Numbered from the stretch's first letter, positions 1-8,861 are shown. The stretch is 45,754 nucleotides of DNA from Pseudomonas kitaguniensis (GCF_009296165.1 NZ_VUAZ01000138.1:1-45754); one strand, 5' to 3'. Translations and numbers: made by a program. The notes: a model not told the origin generated them from the letters alone.

Positions 1-16
1 AAAAACCACGTCGCAC

Positions 17-48
17 AAAAAAGGCCACTCTTTCGAGTAGCCTTTTTT
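17..48 (-). terminator. Rho-independent terminator after tRNA-fMet
   Basis: A-tract, stem GGC-C-ACTC, loop TTTC, stem GAGT-A-GCC, then six T residues. The T-tract exists on both strands, so the structure could work in both directions. It lies 6 bases beyond the CCA end of the minus-strand tRNA and most likely ends that transcript. Confidence 0.85.
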
Positions 49-54
49 GATGTT

Positions 55-130
<76 letters not shown>

Positions 131-347
131 TCTGTGTGTCGGCATTCTACAGAGGAACGCAGGTGTGTCAACCCGTGAATTGAAGAAAAGCGCTTGTGGT
201 TCAATCGGTTAGCGCCGAAAAGCAGGCTCTGAAGTGGCGCAGGGCCAGTCGGGCCGAGGGTTTCAGCTCTATCGGTAGTCCAGGTTCGATTGAAAAAATA
301 AATCCATCGGCGAGTTTTCCTACCGCTCAAACGGAAGATTCAAACTA

Positions 348-363
348 CTGGTGCTATATACAG
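348..363 (+). promoter_or_regulatory. LexA (SOS) box of dinB
   Basis: CTG-N10-CAG (CTG GTGCTATATA CAG) fits the gamma-proteobacterial LexA operator and has the usual AT-rich centre. It lies 48 bases upstream of the dinB start codon, so dinB is expected to be repressed by LexA and induced by DNA damage. Confidence 0.8.
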
Positions 364-410
364 GGGTGAGTGCGATACTGGCTGCCCGTAGGATTACACC
401 CCCCGTTTAT

Positions 411-1469
411 ATGACGCAGCGCAAAATCATCCACGTCGACTGTGATTGCTTCTACGCCGCCATCGAGATGCGCGACGACCCCAACCTGGCGCAAAAGCCA
501 TTGGCGGTTGGCGGCTCGGCGGATCGCAGAGGCGTGATCGCTACCTGCAACTACGAGGCGCGAGCCTACGGGGTGCGCTCGGCCATGTCCTCGCGTCACG
601 CCTTGAAGCTGTGCCCGGACCTGACCATCGTCAAGCCGCGCATGGATGCTTATAAAGAAGCGTCGAAGGAAATTCAGGCGATTTTTCGCGACTACACCGA
701 CCTGATCGAGCCGTTGTCGCTGGATGAAGCGTACCTGGATGTTTCTGACAGCCCGCATTTTGGTGGCAGTGCCACGCGTATTGCCCAAGACATTCGCCGT
801 CGGGTTTCCAACCAGTTGCATATCACCGTGTCTGCGGGCGTGGCGCCGAACAAGTTTCTGGCCAAGATCGCCAGCGACTGGAAGAAGCCCAACGGCCTGT
901 TTGTGATCACCCCCGATCAGATCGAAGATTTTGTGTCGCAGTTGCCGGTGAAGAAGCTGCATGGCGTCGGCAAGGTCACCGCCGATAAGCTCGCGCGCCT
1001 GGGCATTGAAGACTGCCTGCAACTGCGCGAATGGAACAAGCTGGCGCTGGTGCGCGAGTTCGGCAGTTTTGGCGAACGGCTTTGGAGCCTGGCCCGTGGG
1101 ATTGATGACCGCGTGGTGCAGAACGACAGCCGTCGGCAATCCATCAGTGTCGAAAACACCTACGATGTGGACCTGCCGGACCTCTCAAGCTGCCTGGCAA
1201 AGTTGCCCGAACTGATGGAAACCCTCGCCGGGCGCATAGCGCGCATCGACAGCAGTTATCGCGCGGGCAAACCGTTTGTCAAAGTGAAGTTTCATGACTT
1301 TACCCAGACCACGCTGGAGCAAGCCGGGGCAGGGCGCGACCTGGAAAGTTATCAACAGCTGTTGACCCAAGCGTTCAATCGCGGCGGCAAACCGGTTCGG
1401 TTGTTGGGGATTGGGGTCAGGTTGCTGGACCTCAGCAGCGGTAACGAGCAGCTCGAGTTCTGCTGGTAA
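411..1469 (+). CDS. dinB: DNA polymerase IV (Y-family)
   Basis: Error-prone translesion DNA polymerase of 352 aa, acting in the cytoplasm at stalled forks with the beta clamp. The palm carries the metal-binding Asp10 (VDCDCFYAAIE) and the catalytic SLDEAYLDV motif with Asp105 and Glu106. Tyr15 is the likely steric gate. A helix-hairpin-helix segment (LHGVGKVTADKLARLG) and a little-finger domain follow. The C-terminus QLEFCW resembles a clamp-binding tail. An upstream in-frame start at 351 would lie inside the LexA box, so the ATG at 411, which gives the family's usual N-terminus, is preferred although its ribosome site is weak. The gene stands alone and is controlled by the LexA box. Confidence 0.96.
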   Translation: MTQRKIIHVDCDCFYAAIEMRDDPNLAQKPLAVGGSADRRGVIATCNYEARAYGVRSAMSSRHALKLCPDLTIVKPRMDAYKEASKEIQAIFRDYTDLIEPLSLDEAYLDVSDSPHFGGSATRIAQDIRRRVSNQLHITVSAGVAPNKFLAKIASDWKKPNGLFVITPDQIEDFVSQLPVKKLHGVGKVTADKLARLGIEDCLQLREWNKLALVREFGSFGERLWSLARGIDDRVVQNDSRRQSISVENTYDVDLPDLSSCLAKLPELMETLAGRIARIDSSYRAGKPFVKVKFHDFTQTTLEQAGAGRDLESYQQLLTQAFNRGGKPVRLLGIGVRLLDLSSGNEQLEFCW

Positions 1470-1487
1470 AAACCGGAGCCCAAAAAG

Positions 1488-1505
1488 GTGGGAGCCCACT
1501 CCCAC
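1488..1505. repeat. Small GTGGGAG/CTCCCAC hairpin between convergent genes
   Basis: A perfect 7-bp stem (GTGGGAG, loop CCCA, CTCCCAC) sits between the convergent dinB and lipoprotein genes. It looks like the outer part of the fluorescens-group REP without its core. It may serve as a weak bidirectional terminator, but no strong T-tract follows. Confidence 0.5.
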
Positions 1506-1533
1506 ATTTGGATGTTTACTCGGCGCTGAACAC

Positions 1534-2487
1534 TCAGCGCGCGCCGGGGTCCGCTACCAATCGCCCTGCATCCTTGGTCAGTGCTTGCAGGAATTCCTGC
1601 TGCAACTCGGGATCATTGCGCGTCAGTTCGATCAGGCTTTGTTCCAGTTCACTGGCTTCTTCTTCCAGACCCAACTCAGCCAAGCGCTTGACCCGGTGTA
1701 CCCACTGGTTGACTTCGTCGTCTTCCAAGTCGTCGTAGATCAGCCCGTGGGCCTCCAGCAATTTGCCGCGCAGGGTATTGCTGATCGCCAGGGTTGAGTC
1801 TGTGTGCACGTCGTCCTGGCCATCTTCCACACTGATTTTCAGCGTGCTGACGCGGTTCAGGTCTTGTTCGGCAAACGGGCTGTCCAACAGGTTCAGGCGC
1901 AGTACGCCGTTGCGGTCGGTGGTCAGCTCATGGGTCTGCTTGCCGGCGGTGACCTGTACCGGGCGTTCGCTCCAGGGCAGGCTCGAATACTCCACACGCT
2001 TGTCGCGCTGGACTTCATCGATGCCCGCCAGGTTCTGTTGCGCACGGCCGTGGGATTGCACGTTCATGAACGGGTTGATGCCGTCCACGCCGTAGCTCAG
2101 CCAGTCGTGGGTCATGCTGGTGGGCAGGTTGCCGAGGGCGAAGATATTCGCCACGTTGGCTCCGGCGCCCGCCACCAATGCGACCGCGCCCAGCGGCATC
2201 TCATAGACTTTGCGCCAGGGCTGGTAGGGCGTGTAGCGATCGTAACGGCGGGTGACGTCGAATTCGGTGACCTCAAAGGTCTTTTGTTCGTGAATACGCA
2301 CCCGGCGTTGCGGCAGGTCCAGCACTTTGGGCTCACCTACATCTATTTGCAGGCTGTGATCGAGCAATTTGCGCTCGACCCGCTCCTCGTGCTCACTGCG
2401 TTGCGACATCTGGTTGGCGCAGCCGCTGACGAGCAGGGCGCCGCACAAGGCGGCGCCCCCCAGGGCTCTGGTGTTTCGCTTGAACAT
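1534..2487 (-). CDS. Predicted outer-membrane lipoprotein downstream of proS
   Basis: 317 aa with a lipoprotein signal peptide: basic MFKR, a hydrophobic core, then lipobox LVSGC with Cys23 as the likely lipidated residue. The +2 residue is Ala, which does not signal inner-membrane retention. The mature part has a YTPYQPWRKVYEMP segment, a short glycine/alanine-rich hydrophobic stretch (LGAVALVAGAGANVANIF), and an acidic C-terminus rich in Glu and Leu that is probably helical. I do not recognise an enzymatic domain, and homologues I recall are annotated only as hypothetical proteins. It begins 20 bases after the proS stop, so the two are probably co-transcribed. Confidence 0.85.
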   Translation of the reverse strand: MFKRNTRALGGAALCGALLVSGCANQMSQRSEHEERVERKLLDHSLQIDVGEPKVLDLPQRRVRIHEQKTFEVTEFDVTRRYDRYTPYQPWRKVYEMPLGAVALVAGAGANVANIFALGNLPTSMTHDWLSYGVDGINPFMNVQSHGRAQQNLAGIDEVQRDKRVEYSSLPWSERPVQVTAGKQTHELTTDRNGVLRLNLLDSPFAEQDLNRVSTLKISVEDGQDDVHTDSTLAISNTLRGKLLEAHGLIYDDLEDDEVNQWVHRVKRLAELGLEEEASELEQSLIELTRNDPELQQEFLQALTKDAGRLVADPGAR

Positions 2488-2507
2488 GACTTCTCTTGAT
2501 CTGGTTT

Positions 2508-4223
2508 TCAGCGACGAATACGCGCCTGAAGGAAAGACAGCACGTCAGCCACCGGCAACGGTTGGGCGCTGGCTTCGGTCCGGCTTTTGTATTCCAGGTT
2601 GCCATCGGCCAGGCCGCGGTCACTGACCACGATCCGGTGCGGGATGCCAATCAGTTCCATGTCGGCGAACTTGATGCCCGGGCTGGTTTTCTTGTCCCGG
2701 TCATCCAGCAACACTTCAAAACCGGCCGCCGTCAGTTCGGCATACAGCTTGTCGGTGGCTTCGCGTACTTGCTCGGTTTCATAACGCAGCGGCACCAGGG
2801 CGATTTGGAACGGCGCCAGGGTGTCACTCCAGATAATGCCGTTCTCATCGTTGTTCTGCTCGATGGCAGCAGCAACCACGCGCGATACGCCAATGCCGTA
2901 GCAGCCCATTTCGAGGATGACCGGCTTGCCGTTCTCGCCCAGCACTTTGCAATTCATCGCCTGGCTGTACTTGTTGCCCAGCTGGAAGATGTGCCCGACT
3001 TCGATGCCGCGCTTGATTTCCAGCGTGCCATTGCCGTCCGGGCTAGGGTCACCGGCCACGACGTTACGCAGGTCGGCCACGGTCGGAACCGGCAGGTCGC
3101 GCTCCCAGTTCACGCCGAAGTAATGCTTGTCGTCGATGTTCGCGCCGATACCAAAATCGCTCATCAGCTCGACCGAGCGGTCGATGATGATCGGCAACGG
3201 CAGGTTCAGCGGGCCGAGGGAACCGGCACCTGCGCCGATGGCGTCGCGCAGTTCGGCATCGCTGGCCATCACCAGCGGGCTGGCCACGCCTGGCTGCTGG
3301 GCGGCTTTGATTTCGTTGAGTTCGTGGTCACCACGGATCACCAGGGCGATCAGCTTGCCTTCTTCCTCGGCGCGCACGATCAGGGTCTTGATGGTCTTTT
3401 CAATCGGCAGATTGAATTTTTCCACCAGGGCCGCGATGGTCTTGGTCTCAGGCGTGTCTACCAGGCGCAGTTCTTCAGACGGCGCAGGGCGCGACGTTTC
3501 GCGTGGCACCGCTTCGGCTTTCTCGATGTTCGCCGCGTAGTCGGAACCGTTGCTGAATACGATGTCGTCTTCGCCGGATTCTGCCAGCACGTGGAATTCG
3601 TGGGAGCCGGCGCCGCCGATGGAGCCGTTGTCCGCTTCAACCGGGCGGAATTTCAGGCCCAGGCGCGTAAACACGTTGCAGTAGGCCTGGTGCATGCGGT
3701 CATAAGTGACCTGCAAGGACGCCTGGTCGGCGTGGAACGAATAGGCGTCCTTCATGATGAATTCGCGGCCGCGCATCAAACCGAAGCGTGGGCGGATTTC
3801 GTCACGGAATTTGGTCTGGATCTGATACAGGTTCAGCGGCAACTGTTTATAGCTGCTCAGCTCGTTGCGCATCAGGTCGGTGATGACCTCTTCATGGGTC
3901 GGGCCGGCGCAGAAATCGCGGCCATGACGATCCTTGAAGCGCAGCAACTCGGGGCCGTACTCTTCCCAGCGCCCGGATTCCTGCCACAGCTCAGCCGGTT
4001 GGGTGCTCGGCATCAACACTTCCAGAGAGCCGGCGGCGTTCATCTCTTCGCGAACGATCGCTTCGACCTTGCGCATCACCTTCAAGCCCATGGGCAGCCA
4101 GGTGTACAGGCCGGAGGCCAGTTTGCGGATCATGCCGGCGCGCAGCATCAGCTGGTGGCTGATGACGACCGCGTCGGAAGGCGTTTCTTTCTGTGTGGCG
4201 AGCAAATATTGACTGGTACGCAT
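2508..4223 (-). CDS. proS: Prolyl-tRNA synthetase
   Basis: Cytoplasmic class II aminoacyl-tRNA synthetase of 571 aa that charges tRNA-Pro. The bacterial architecture is visible: N-terminal catalytic core with motif 2 region (KFRDEIRPRFGLMRGREF), an inserted YbaK-like editing domain at about residues 220-400 that clears Ala-tRNA-Pro, then motif 3 (GCYGIGVSRVVAA) and an anticodon-binding domain (LLDDRDKKTSPGIKFADMEL). An in-frame start further upstream would add 37 residues. MRTSQYLLATQKE matches the family N-terminus and gives the usual length. It is the first gene of a probable two-gene transcript with the lipoprotein gene. Confidence 0.98.
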   Translation of the reverse strand: MRTSQYLLATQKETPSDAVVISHQLMLRAGMIRKLASGLYTWLPMGLKVMRKVEAIVREEMNAAGSLEVLMPSTQPAELWQESGRWEEYGPELLRFKDRHGRDFCAGPTHEEVITDLMRNELSSYKQLPLNLYQIQTKFRDEIRPRFGLMRGREFIMKDAYSFHADQASLQVTYDRMHQAYCNVFTRLGLKFRPVEADNGSIGGAGSHEFHVLAESGEDDIVFSNGSDYAANIEKAEAVPRETSRPAPSEELRLVDTPETKTIAALVEKFNLPIEKTIKTLIVRAEEEGKLIALVIRGDHELNEIKAAQQPGVASPLVMASDAELRDAIGAGAGSLGPLNLPLPIIIDRSVELMSDFGIGANIDDKHYFGVNWERDLPVPTVADLRNVVAGDPSPDGNGTLEIKRGIEVGHIFQLGNKYSQAMNCKVLGENGKPVILEMGCYGIGVSRVVAAAIEQNNDENGIIWSDTLAPFQIALVPLRYETEQVREATDKLYAELTAAGFEVLLDDRDKKTSPGIKFADMELIGIPHRIVVSDRGLADGNLEYKSRTEASAQPLPVADVLSFLQARIRR

Positions 4224-4315
4224 GGTAGGCCGTTGTCGGTTGCTTGGACTTGAAATGACTTGGGATTGTACGGGCGCTGGCTGCTGGAGTACAGGCATCA
4301 GAATGCACAGGGGTA

Positions 4316-4335
4316 TGTGGGAGCTGGCTCCCACA
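4316..4335. repeat. TGTGGGAG/CTCCCACA mini-hairpin
   Basis: A perfect 8-bp inverted repeat with a 4-base loop, between ampG and proS on the same strand. It has the ends of the local REP family but no GCGGGCTTGCTCGC core. It may limit read-through from ampG into proS. Confidence 0.5.
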
Positions 4336-4348
4336 TTGACGCGGTGTG

Positions 4349-5881
4349 TCAGTCTTCTTTGGGAGGATTCAGCCGAATTCGGCGGTTTTCCTGAAACCAG
4401 TGCAAGGCAATCAGAAACAACGTCGGCAGCCCCAGCAAGCAGGTGATCAGGAAGAAATTGTGGTAACCGAACTTCTCTACCATCACGCCCGAATACCCAC
4501 CTATCAAGCGTGGCAGCAACAGCATGATCGAGCTGAGCAGTGCATATTGGGTCGCGGAAAACTTGAGGTTGGTCAGGCTCGACAAGTAGGCGACAAACGC
4601 CGACGTGGCCAGGCCCGAGCTGAAGTTATCCAGGGAAATAGTGAAGATCAGCATCTGCAGATCGGGGCCCATGTCGGCGAGCATCACGAACAACAGGTTG
4701 GTGCCGGCCGAGGCGATGCCGCCGATAAACAGAATCGGCAAAATGCCGAACCGCACAATCAGCAGGCCGCCCATACCGGCGCCGAGCAAGGTCATGATCA
4801 GGCCGAAGATCTTGCTGACTCCGGCGATCTGGTCCTTGGTAAAGCCCTGGTCGATGTAGAACACGTTAGCCATCACGCCCATCACCGTGTCGGACATGCG
4901 ATAGGTGGCAATCAGCCCGAGCAGCAGCAATGCCTGCCAGCGGTAGCGCAGGATAAAGTCGTTGACCGGCGTTAATACCGGCGCCAAACCCCGACGGCCC
5001 ATGGCCGACAGGCATAGCGCGGTGAGGATGATATAGAGGATGGCGCGCAGGAAGGCGCGATCTTCCATCAGCAATTCCCACAGGCTGACGCCGTGGAACA
5101 GCACGCTGGCGAAATCGGTGTTGTACAGCTGGGTGAACATCGCCGGGACTGATACCAGCAGCACGATCAGCACAAACACCGAAACCAACTGATGCACGAA
5201 GGTGTAGCGACCTGCCTGCAATTGGGTGCGCAGTGGCACATTCGGTTCGCGCATGAACAGGGTGGTCAACAGCGCCGGAATCATCAGCAGGCCGAACAAC
5301 ACGTAAGTGCCGGTCCACGCCGAGTGTTTGTAGTTAAAACCGGTCGAGCCGAAGCCTTCGGCAAAAAACAGTGCACCGGCCGTGGCCAGCAGCGCGGCGA
5401 TACGATAGCCGGACATATAGCTGGCGGCGAGTGCAGCCTGGCGGCTGTCGTCGGCGATTTCCAGGCGATAGGCGTCCACCGCGATGTCTTGCGTGGCCGA
5501 AGCGAACGCGACAATTACGGCAATGGCGATCAGCCAGGACAGGTGTTTTTGCGGGTCGCAGAACCCCATGCCGATCAACCCGAGGATCACCAGCGTCTGG
5601 GCCAGTACCAGCCAGGAACGACGGCGTCCGAGTTTACCGAGCAGCGGCAGGCGCCATTGGTCGAGCAGCGGCGACCAGACCCATTTAAAGGCGTAGGCCA
5701 AACCGATCAGGCTCGCATAGCCGATGGTCTCGCGGGCCACACCGGCCTCACGCAACCACACCGAAAGCGTCGAGAACACCAACATGTAAGGCAAGCCGGC
5801 GGCGAAGCCGAGCAACAACAGGACCAACGTCGAGGGGCTGGCATAGGCGGCGAGCGCGGCGCGCCAGGTTTTACGGGGCAT
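4349..5881 (-). CDS. ampG: AmpG-family muropeptide permease (MFS)
   Basis: Inner-membrane major-facilitator protein of 510 aa, with at least twelve hydrophobic segments across its length. The N-terminus (LLLGFAAGLPYMLVFSTLSV), the ATQDIAVDAYRLE segment and the C-terminal SLDNFSSGLATSAFVAYLS segment are characteristic of AmpG, which imports GlcNAc-anhydroMurNAc peptides from the periplasm for cell-wall recycling. In species with inducible AmpC, the same substrates signal beta-lactamase induction. The gene begins 43 bases after the alkyltransferase-like gene on the same strand, so the two may share a transcript. Pseudomonads can carry a second paralogue (AmpP), so the exact orthologue is not certain from the sequence alone. 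Confidence 0.9.
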   Translation of the reverse strand: MPRKTWRAALAAYASPSTLVLLLLGFAAGLPYMLVFSTLSVWLREAGVARETIGYASLIGLAYAFKWVWSPLLDQWRLPLLGKLGRRRSWLVLAQTLVILGLIGMGFCDPQKHLSWLIAIAVIVAFASATQDIAVDAYRLEIADDSRQAALAASYMSGYRIAALLATAGALFFAEGFGSTGFNYKHSAWTGTYVLFGLLMIPALLTTLFMREPNVPLRTQLQAGRYTFVHQLVSVFVLIVLLVSVPAMFTQLYNTDFASVLFHGVSLWELLMEDRAFLRAILYIILTALCLSAMGRRGLAPVLTPVNDFILRYRWQALLLLGLIATYRMSDTVMGVMANVFYIDQGFTKDQIAGVSKIFGLIMTLLGAGMGGLLIVRFGILPILFIGGIASAGTNLLFVMLADMGPDLQMLIFTISLDNFSSGLATSAFVAYLSSLTNLKFSATQYALLSSIMLLLPRLIGGYSGVMVEKFGYHNFFLITCLLGLPTLFLIALHWFQENRRIRLNPPKED

Positions 5882-5924
5882 GGGCTGGAGTCTGCCTCAG
5901 GTTTGCGGAAACAAAGCGCGCACT

Positions 5925-6278
5925 CTAACCGCTGTGCTCTACCGGGCGCCAGCCATGACGCTGAATATCAACGCGATTGTTCAGGATACTGACACCTTCG
6001 CCGCGTAAACGCGCACGTTGCTCGTCGCCTGAGGCACTGCCTACCGGCAAACTTATCCGACCGCCGGCACCCAGCACCCGATGCCAGGGCAAGCGGGTGT
6101 CCTCGGGCAGTTGGCTTAGCGTACGCCCGACCCAGCGGGCGGCGCGGCCGAGCCCGGCGAGATGTGCCAACTCGCCATAGCTCACCACGCAACCTGCGGG
6201 CACTTGCGCCAGGGTCAGGTAGAGCGCCGTGCGGCGGATGTCGGCAGGGCTTTGCGGGGGTTCTGCGGGTTGCTTCAC
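5925..6278 (-). CDS. Alkyltransferase-like protein (MGMT fold, no active Cys)
   Basis: About 117 aa, consisting of the DNA-binding domain of the O6-alkylguanine-DNA alkyltransferase family. The Arg-finger helix region (LGRAARWVGRTL) is present. The active-site motif that should read PCHR is PWHR here, with Trp at residue 65 in place of the alkyl-accepting Cys. Known ATL proteins with this change bind O6-alkylguanine without repairing it and recruit nucleotide excision repair. The start is uncertain. A GTG at 6278, preceded by GGAT, gives the normal short ATL length; an in-frame ATG at 6359 would add a 27-residue leader with no family resemblance. Confidence 0.85.
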   Translation of the reverse strand: MKQPAEPPQSPADIRRTALYLTLAQVPAGCVVSYGELAHLAGLGRAARWVGRTLSQLPEDTRLPWHRVLGAGGRISLPVGSASGDEQRARLRGEGVSILNNRVDIQRHGWRPVEHSG

Positions 6279-6441
6279 TGTGGGTATATCCGTTGAAATT
6301 GTCTGCGTAAGTGTAAGAAACGTCTGTAAATAGGCTCCTGAGCAGTGAACCGAATACAAATACCTGAGTCAGTGGTTGCTAAGACGTTATCTAACACGAT
6401 AATGCTGCCCTTTTTGTCAAACTTGAGCCCCGAATCCGCTT

Positions 6442-7449
6442 ATGTTGTCCAGAACCCTGTTGTGCCTTGCTGTTTTCAGTGCCTCCACGCCGTTGATGGC
6501 TGACACCGTCTGGTTGAAGAACGGTGACCGCCTGACCGGCAAGATCAAGGTCTTCGACGGTGGCAAACTGCTGATCCAGACCGATTACGCCGGCGCGATT
6601 CCGGTGGATTGGAAGCAGGTCAAAACCCTCGAAAGCGACCAGGAGTTATTGGTCAGGCAGGACGCTTATTCCGGCGAGAAGGCTAAATCGCTGAAACCCG
6701 CGGATGACGGCAAGGTAGTGCTGGCCAATGGCGAGGCGCCCAAGACTGTGGAGTTGGCGAGTATCCAGCAGATTCTCAAGCCCAAGCCGGTTATTGAAGA
6801 TCTGGTGTGGAAGGGCAATGTCGACATGGCGCTGGACTACAAGCGCGCCGATAAAGACACCAATGATTACGATGTCGACTTCAAGACTACCGCGCGTCAT
6901 GGCCAATGGCGGCATACCGGCCAGGGCGAGTACAACCGCGAGTTTCAGGATGATGTGACCACGACTGACAACTGGGCACTGGAATATGACCTGGACCGTT
7001 TCCTTACCGAACATTGGTTCTGGCAAGGCCGCTTGACCTACAAGCGCGACAAGGTTGAAGACCTGTCTCGCCAGCGCACCGTCGGTACCGGCCCGGGCTA
7101 CCAGTTCTGGGATGATGAGCTGGGCGCGTTCTCCCTCGGCTCGCTGGTCAACCGCACCGATTACCAATACAGCGACGACCGCAAGACCAACTTCTATTCC
7201 CTGGCCATGAAGTGGAACTACAACCGCTACCTGATCGGCAAGAAGGTCGAATTCTTCACCAACGGTGAAGTGGGCAAACCACTTGCCGGGCCGGCTGATT
7301 ACTCCCTGGATGCGGAAATGGGCCTGCGCTACAAGGTCACCGAGTGGGCGTCACTCAACCTCAAGGCGGAACGCGACATCATCAGTGGCGACTCGCAAAG
7401 CAATTTGAGCAAGACGCGCTACACCGCAGGCTTTGGCGTGGCTTGGTAA
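6442..7449 (+). CDS. DUF481-family outer-membrane protein, YdiY-like
   Basis: 335 aa with a clear Sec signal peptide (MLSRTLLCLAVFSASTPLMA, cleavage near residue 20). The mature N-terminus (DTVWLKNGDRLTGKI) is typical of periplasmic proteins with a small SH3-like lead domain. It is followed by a long region of alternating aromatic and polar residues (WNYNRYLIGKKVEFF and similar) consistent with a beta-barrel, ending in a terminal Trp (GFGVAW) as expected for a BAM substrate. The function is unknown. The gene has its own 160-base upstream region, divergent from the alkyltransferase-like gene. Confidence 0.85.
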   Translation: MLSRTLLCLAVFSASTPLMADTVWLKNGDRLTGKIKVFDGGKLLIQTDYAGAIPVDWKQVKTLESDQELLVRQDAYSGEKAKSLKPADDGKVVLANGEAPKTVELASIQQILKPKPVIEDLVWKGNVDMALDYKRADKDTNDYDVDFKTTARHGQWRHTGQGEYNREFQDDVTTTDNWALEYDLDRFLTEHWFWQGRLTYKRDKVEDLSRQRTVGTGPGYQFWDDELGAFSLGSLVNRTDYQYSDDRKTNFYSLAMKWNYNRYLIGKKVEFFTNGEVGKPLAGPADYSLDAEMGLRYKVTEWASLNLKAERDIISGDSQSNLSKTRYTAGFGVAW

Positions 7450-7524
7450 TAAAACCCGACAAAACCTCGCGGGCCGCCACTGGCAACCTGCGCGCTTATT
7501 GATTACCTTGTGTTGAGATTGATT

Positions 7525-7548
7525 CCCATAGACATCCCAGGCTATGGG
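7525..7548. promoter_or_regulatory. Inverted repeat upstream of the HugZ-like gene
   Basis: CCCATAG and CTATGGG are a perfect 7-bp inverted repeat with a 10-base spacer, 26 bases before the TTG start. It could be a regulator operator or a short leader stem. It does not match the Fur consensus. Function unproven. Confidence 0.3.
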
Positions 7549-7574
7549 CGGTGCAATACCCAAGGAGTCATACG

Positions 7575-8306
7575 TTGAGCGCGCACGTTGCCAAAAACGC
7601 CCGAGAGCTGCTGCTCAAGGAATACCGTGGGGCACTCTCCACACTGTCCAAAGCCATGCCGGGGTTTCCCTTCGGGTCGGTGGTGCCGTACTGCCTCGAC
7701 GATCAGGGCCGCCCGATTATCCTGATCAGTCGCATCGCTCAACACACCCACAACCTGCAAAAAGATCCCAAATGTTCGCTGCTGGTGGGTGAGCGCGAGG
7801 CTGATGATGTGCAAGCGGTGGGGCGCTTGACGTACTTGGCCGAAGCCGAAAAACTCGAAGACGCGGGCGCCATTGAAGCGGCCGCCGAGCGTTATTACCG
7901 CTACTTTCCCGATTCGGCCAACTATCACAAGGCCCACGATTTCGATTTCTGGGTGCTCAAGCCGGTACGTCACCGTTATATCGGCGGGTTTGGCGCGATT
8001 CACTGGGTCGACCAGCTAACGTTGGCCAACCCGTTTGCCGGCAAGGTCGAGCGCAGCATGATCGAACACATGAACAGCGACCACGCCAAGGCCATCGCGC
8101 ATTACGTCGCGCTGACGGGCTTGCCTGCCCGGCAACCCGCTCAATTGGCCGGTATCGACAGCGAAGGCATGCACCTGCGTATCGATCAATCCTTGCATTG
8201 GCTGCCGTTTGCCGCGCCTTGCAATACGCCGACACAAGTACGCGAAGCCCTGGTTTCATTGGCTCACGCCGAGGCATGGCCGAAAAAAGAGGCCGCTAAC
8301 GCTTGA
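7575..8306 (+). CDS. HugZ-family haem-binding protein (split-barrel plus DUF2470)
   Basis: 243 aa. The N-terminal 150 residues have the pyridoxamine-phosphate-oxidase-like FMN-binding split barrel (GSVVPYCLDDQGRPIILIS, then DPKCSLLVGE). The C-terminal 80 residues are the DUF2470 domain (MIEHMNSDHAKAIAHYV). This pairing is that of HugZ/HutZ, which bind and in some bacteria degrade haem, so a haem-utilisation role is inferred. The start is a TTG at 7575, preceded by AAGGAG at 7 bases. An ATG at 7551 is in frame, but the strong ribosome site falls after it. It is followed after 66 bases by fxsA on the same strand. Confidence 0.82.
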   Translation: MSAHVAKNARELLLKEYRGALSTLSKAMPGFPFGSVVPYCLDDQGRPIILISRIAQHTHNLQKDPKCSLLVGEREADDVQAVGRLTYLAEAEKLEDAGAIEAAAERYYRYFPDSANYHKAHDFDFWVLKPVRHRYIGGFGAIHWVDQLTLANPFAGKVERSMIEHMNSDHAKAIAHYVALTGLPARQPAQLAGIDSEGMHLRIDQSLHWLPFAAPCNTPTQVREALVSLAHAEAWPKKEAANA

Positions 8307-8372
8307 ATTCACGAAATGGCGACGTCATCTAAGGTGGACTGGCAAGGCATTCTTGCGTTGAGGAACCATTTG

Positions 8373-8849
8373 ATGCGCCCTTTTTTATTGCTCTTTCTGC
8401 TGTTCCCGGTGTTGGAGCTGTTCGTATTCGTCAAAGTCAGCAGCGCGATCGGCTTCTTCCCGGCGCTGCTGCTGATTATTCTCGGCTCGATGCTCGGCGT
8501 TCTGGTGCTGCGTGTCGCCGGCCTGGCCACGGCGCTGCGTGCGCGTGAAAGCCTGAATCGCGGCGAACTGCCAGCCCAGACCATGCTTGAAGGCCTGATG
8601 ATGGCTTTGGCGGGCGGTCTGTTGATTCTGCCGGGCTTTGTCAGCGACGTTGTCGGTTTGGTCATGCTGCTGCCGATCACCCGCAAAGTGCTGGCGAACA
8701 AGATGCGTAAACGCGCCGAAGAGGCGGCTATTCGCCAGCGTGCGTTTGCCGATGACCTGCAACCGCGCGGTGGCCCCGCGCCGCGCCAGCCGCTGGGGCG
8801 TGAAGGTGATGTGATCGAAGGCGAGTTCGAACACCGCGACAGCAAATAA
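8373..8849 (+). CDS. fxsA: FxsA-family membrane protein
   Basis: 158 aa. Hydrophobic N-terminus (MRPFLLLFLLFPVLELFVFV), a second pair of membrane segments near residues 30-50 and 80-105 with LLILPGFVSDVVG between them, and a charged, Pro-rich cytoplasmic tail (RGGPAPRQPLGREGD). This is the FxsA family. The E. coli protein is known only for relieving phage T7 exclusion by the F plasmid, so the native role is unknown. The ATG at 8373 has GAGG nine bases upstream. As in many gamma-proteobacteria, it lies just before groES, but a terminator separates them. Confidence 0.9.
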   Translation: MRPFLLLFLLFPVLELFVFVKVSSAIGFFPALLLIILGSMLGVLVLRVAGLATALRARESLNRGELPAQTMLEGLMMALAGGLLILPGFVSDVVGLVMLLPITRKVLANKMRKRAEEAAIRQRAFADDLQPRGGPAPRQPLGREGDVIEGEFEHRDSK

Positions 8850-8861
8850 CCCGCTTACTGG

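Noticed and set aside
2496..4253. Long open frame opposite proS
   Set aside because: Antisense shadow of a GC-rich gene; low-complexity composition rich in His, Gln and Arg, and no start signal.
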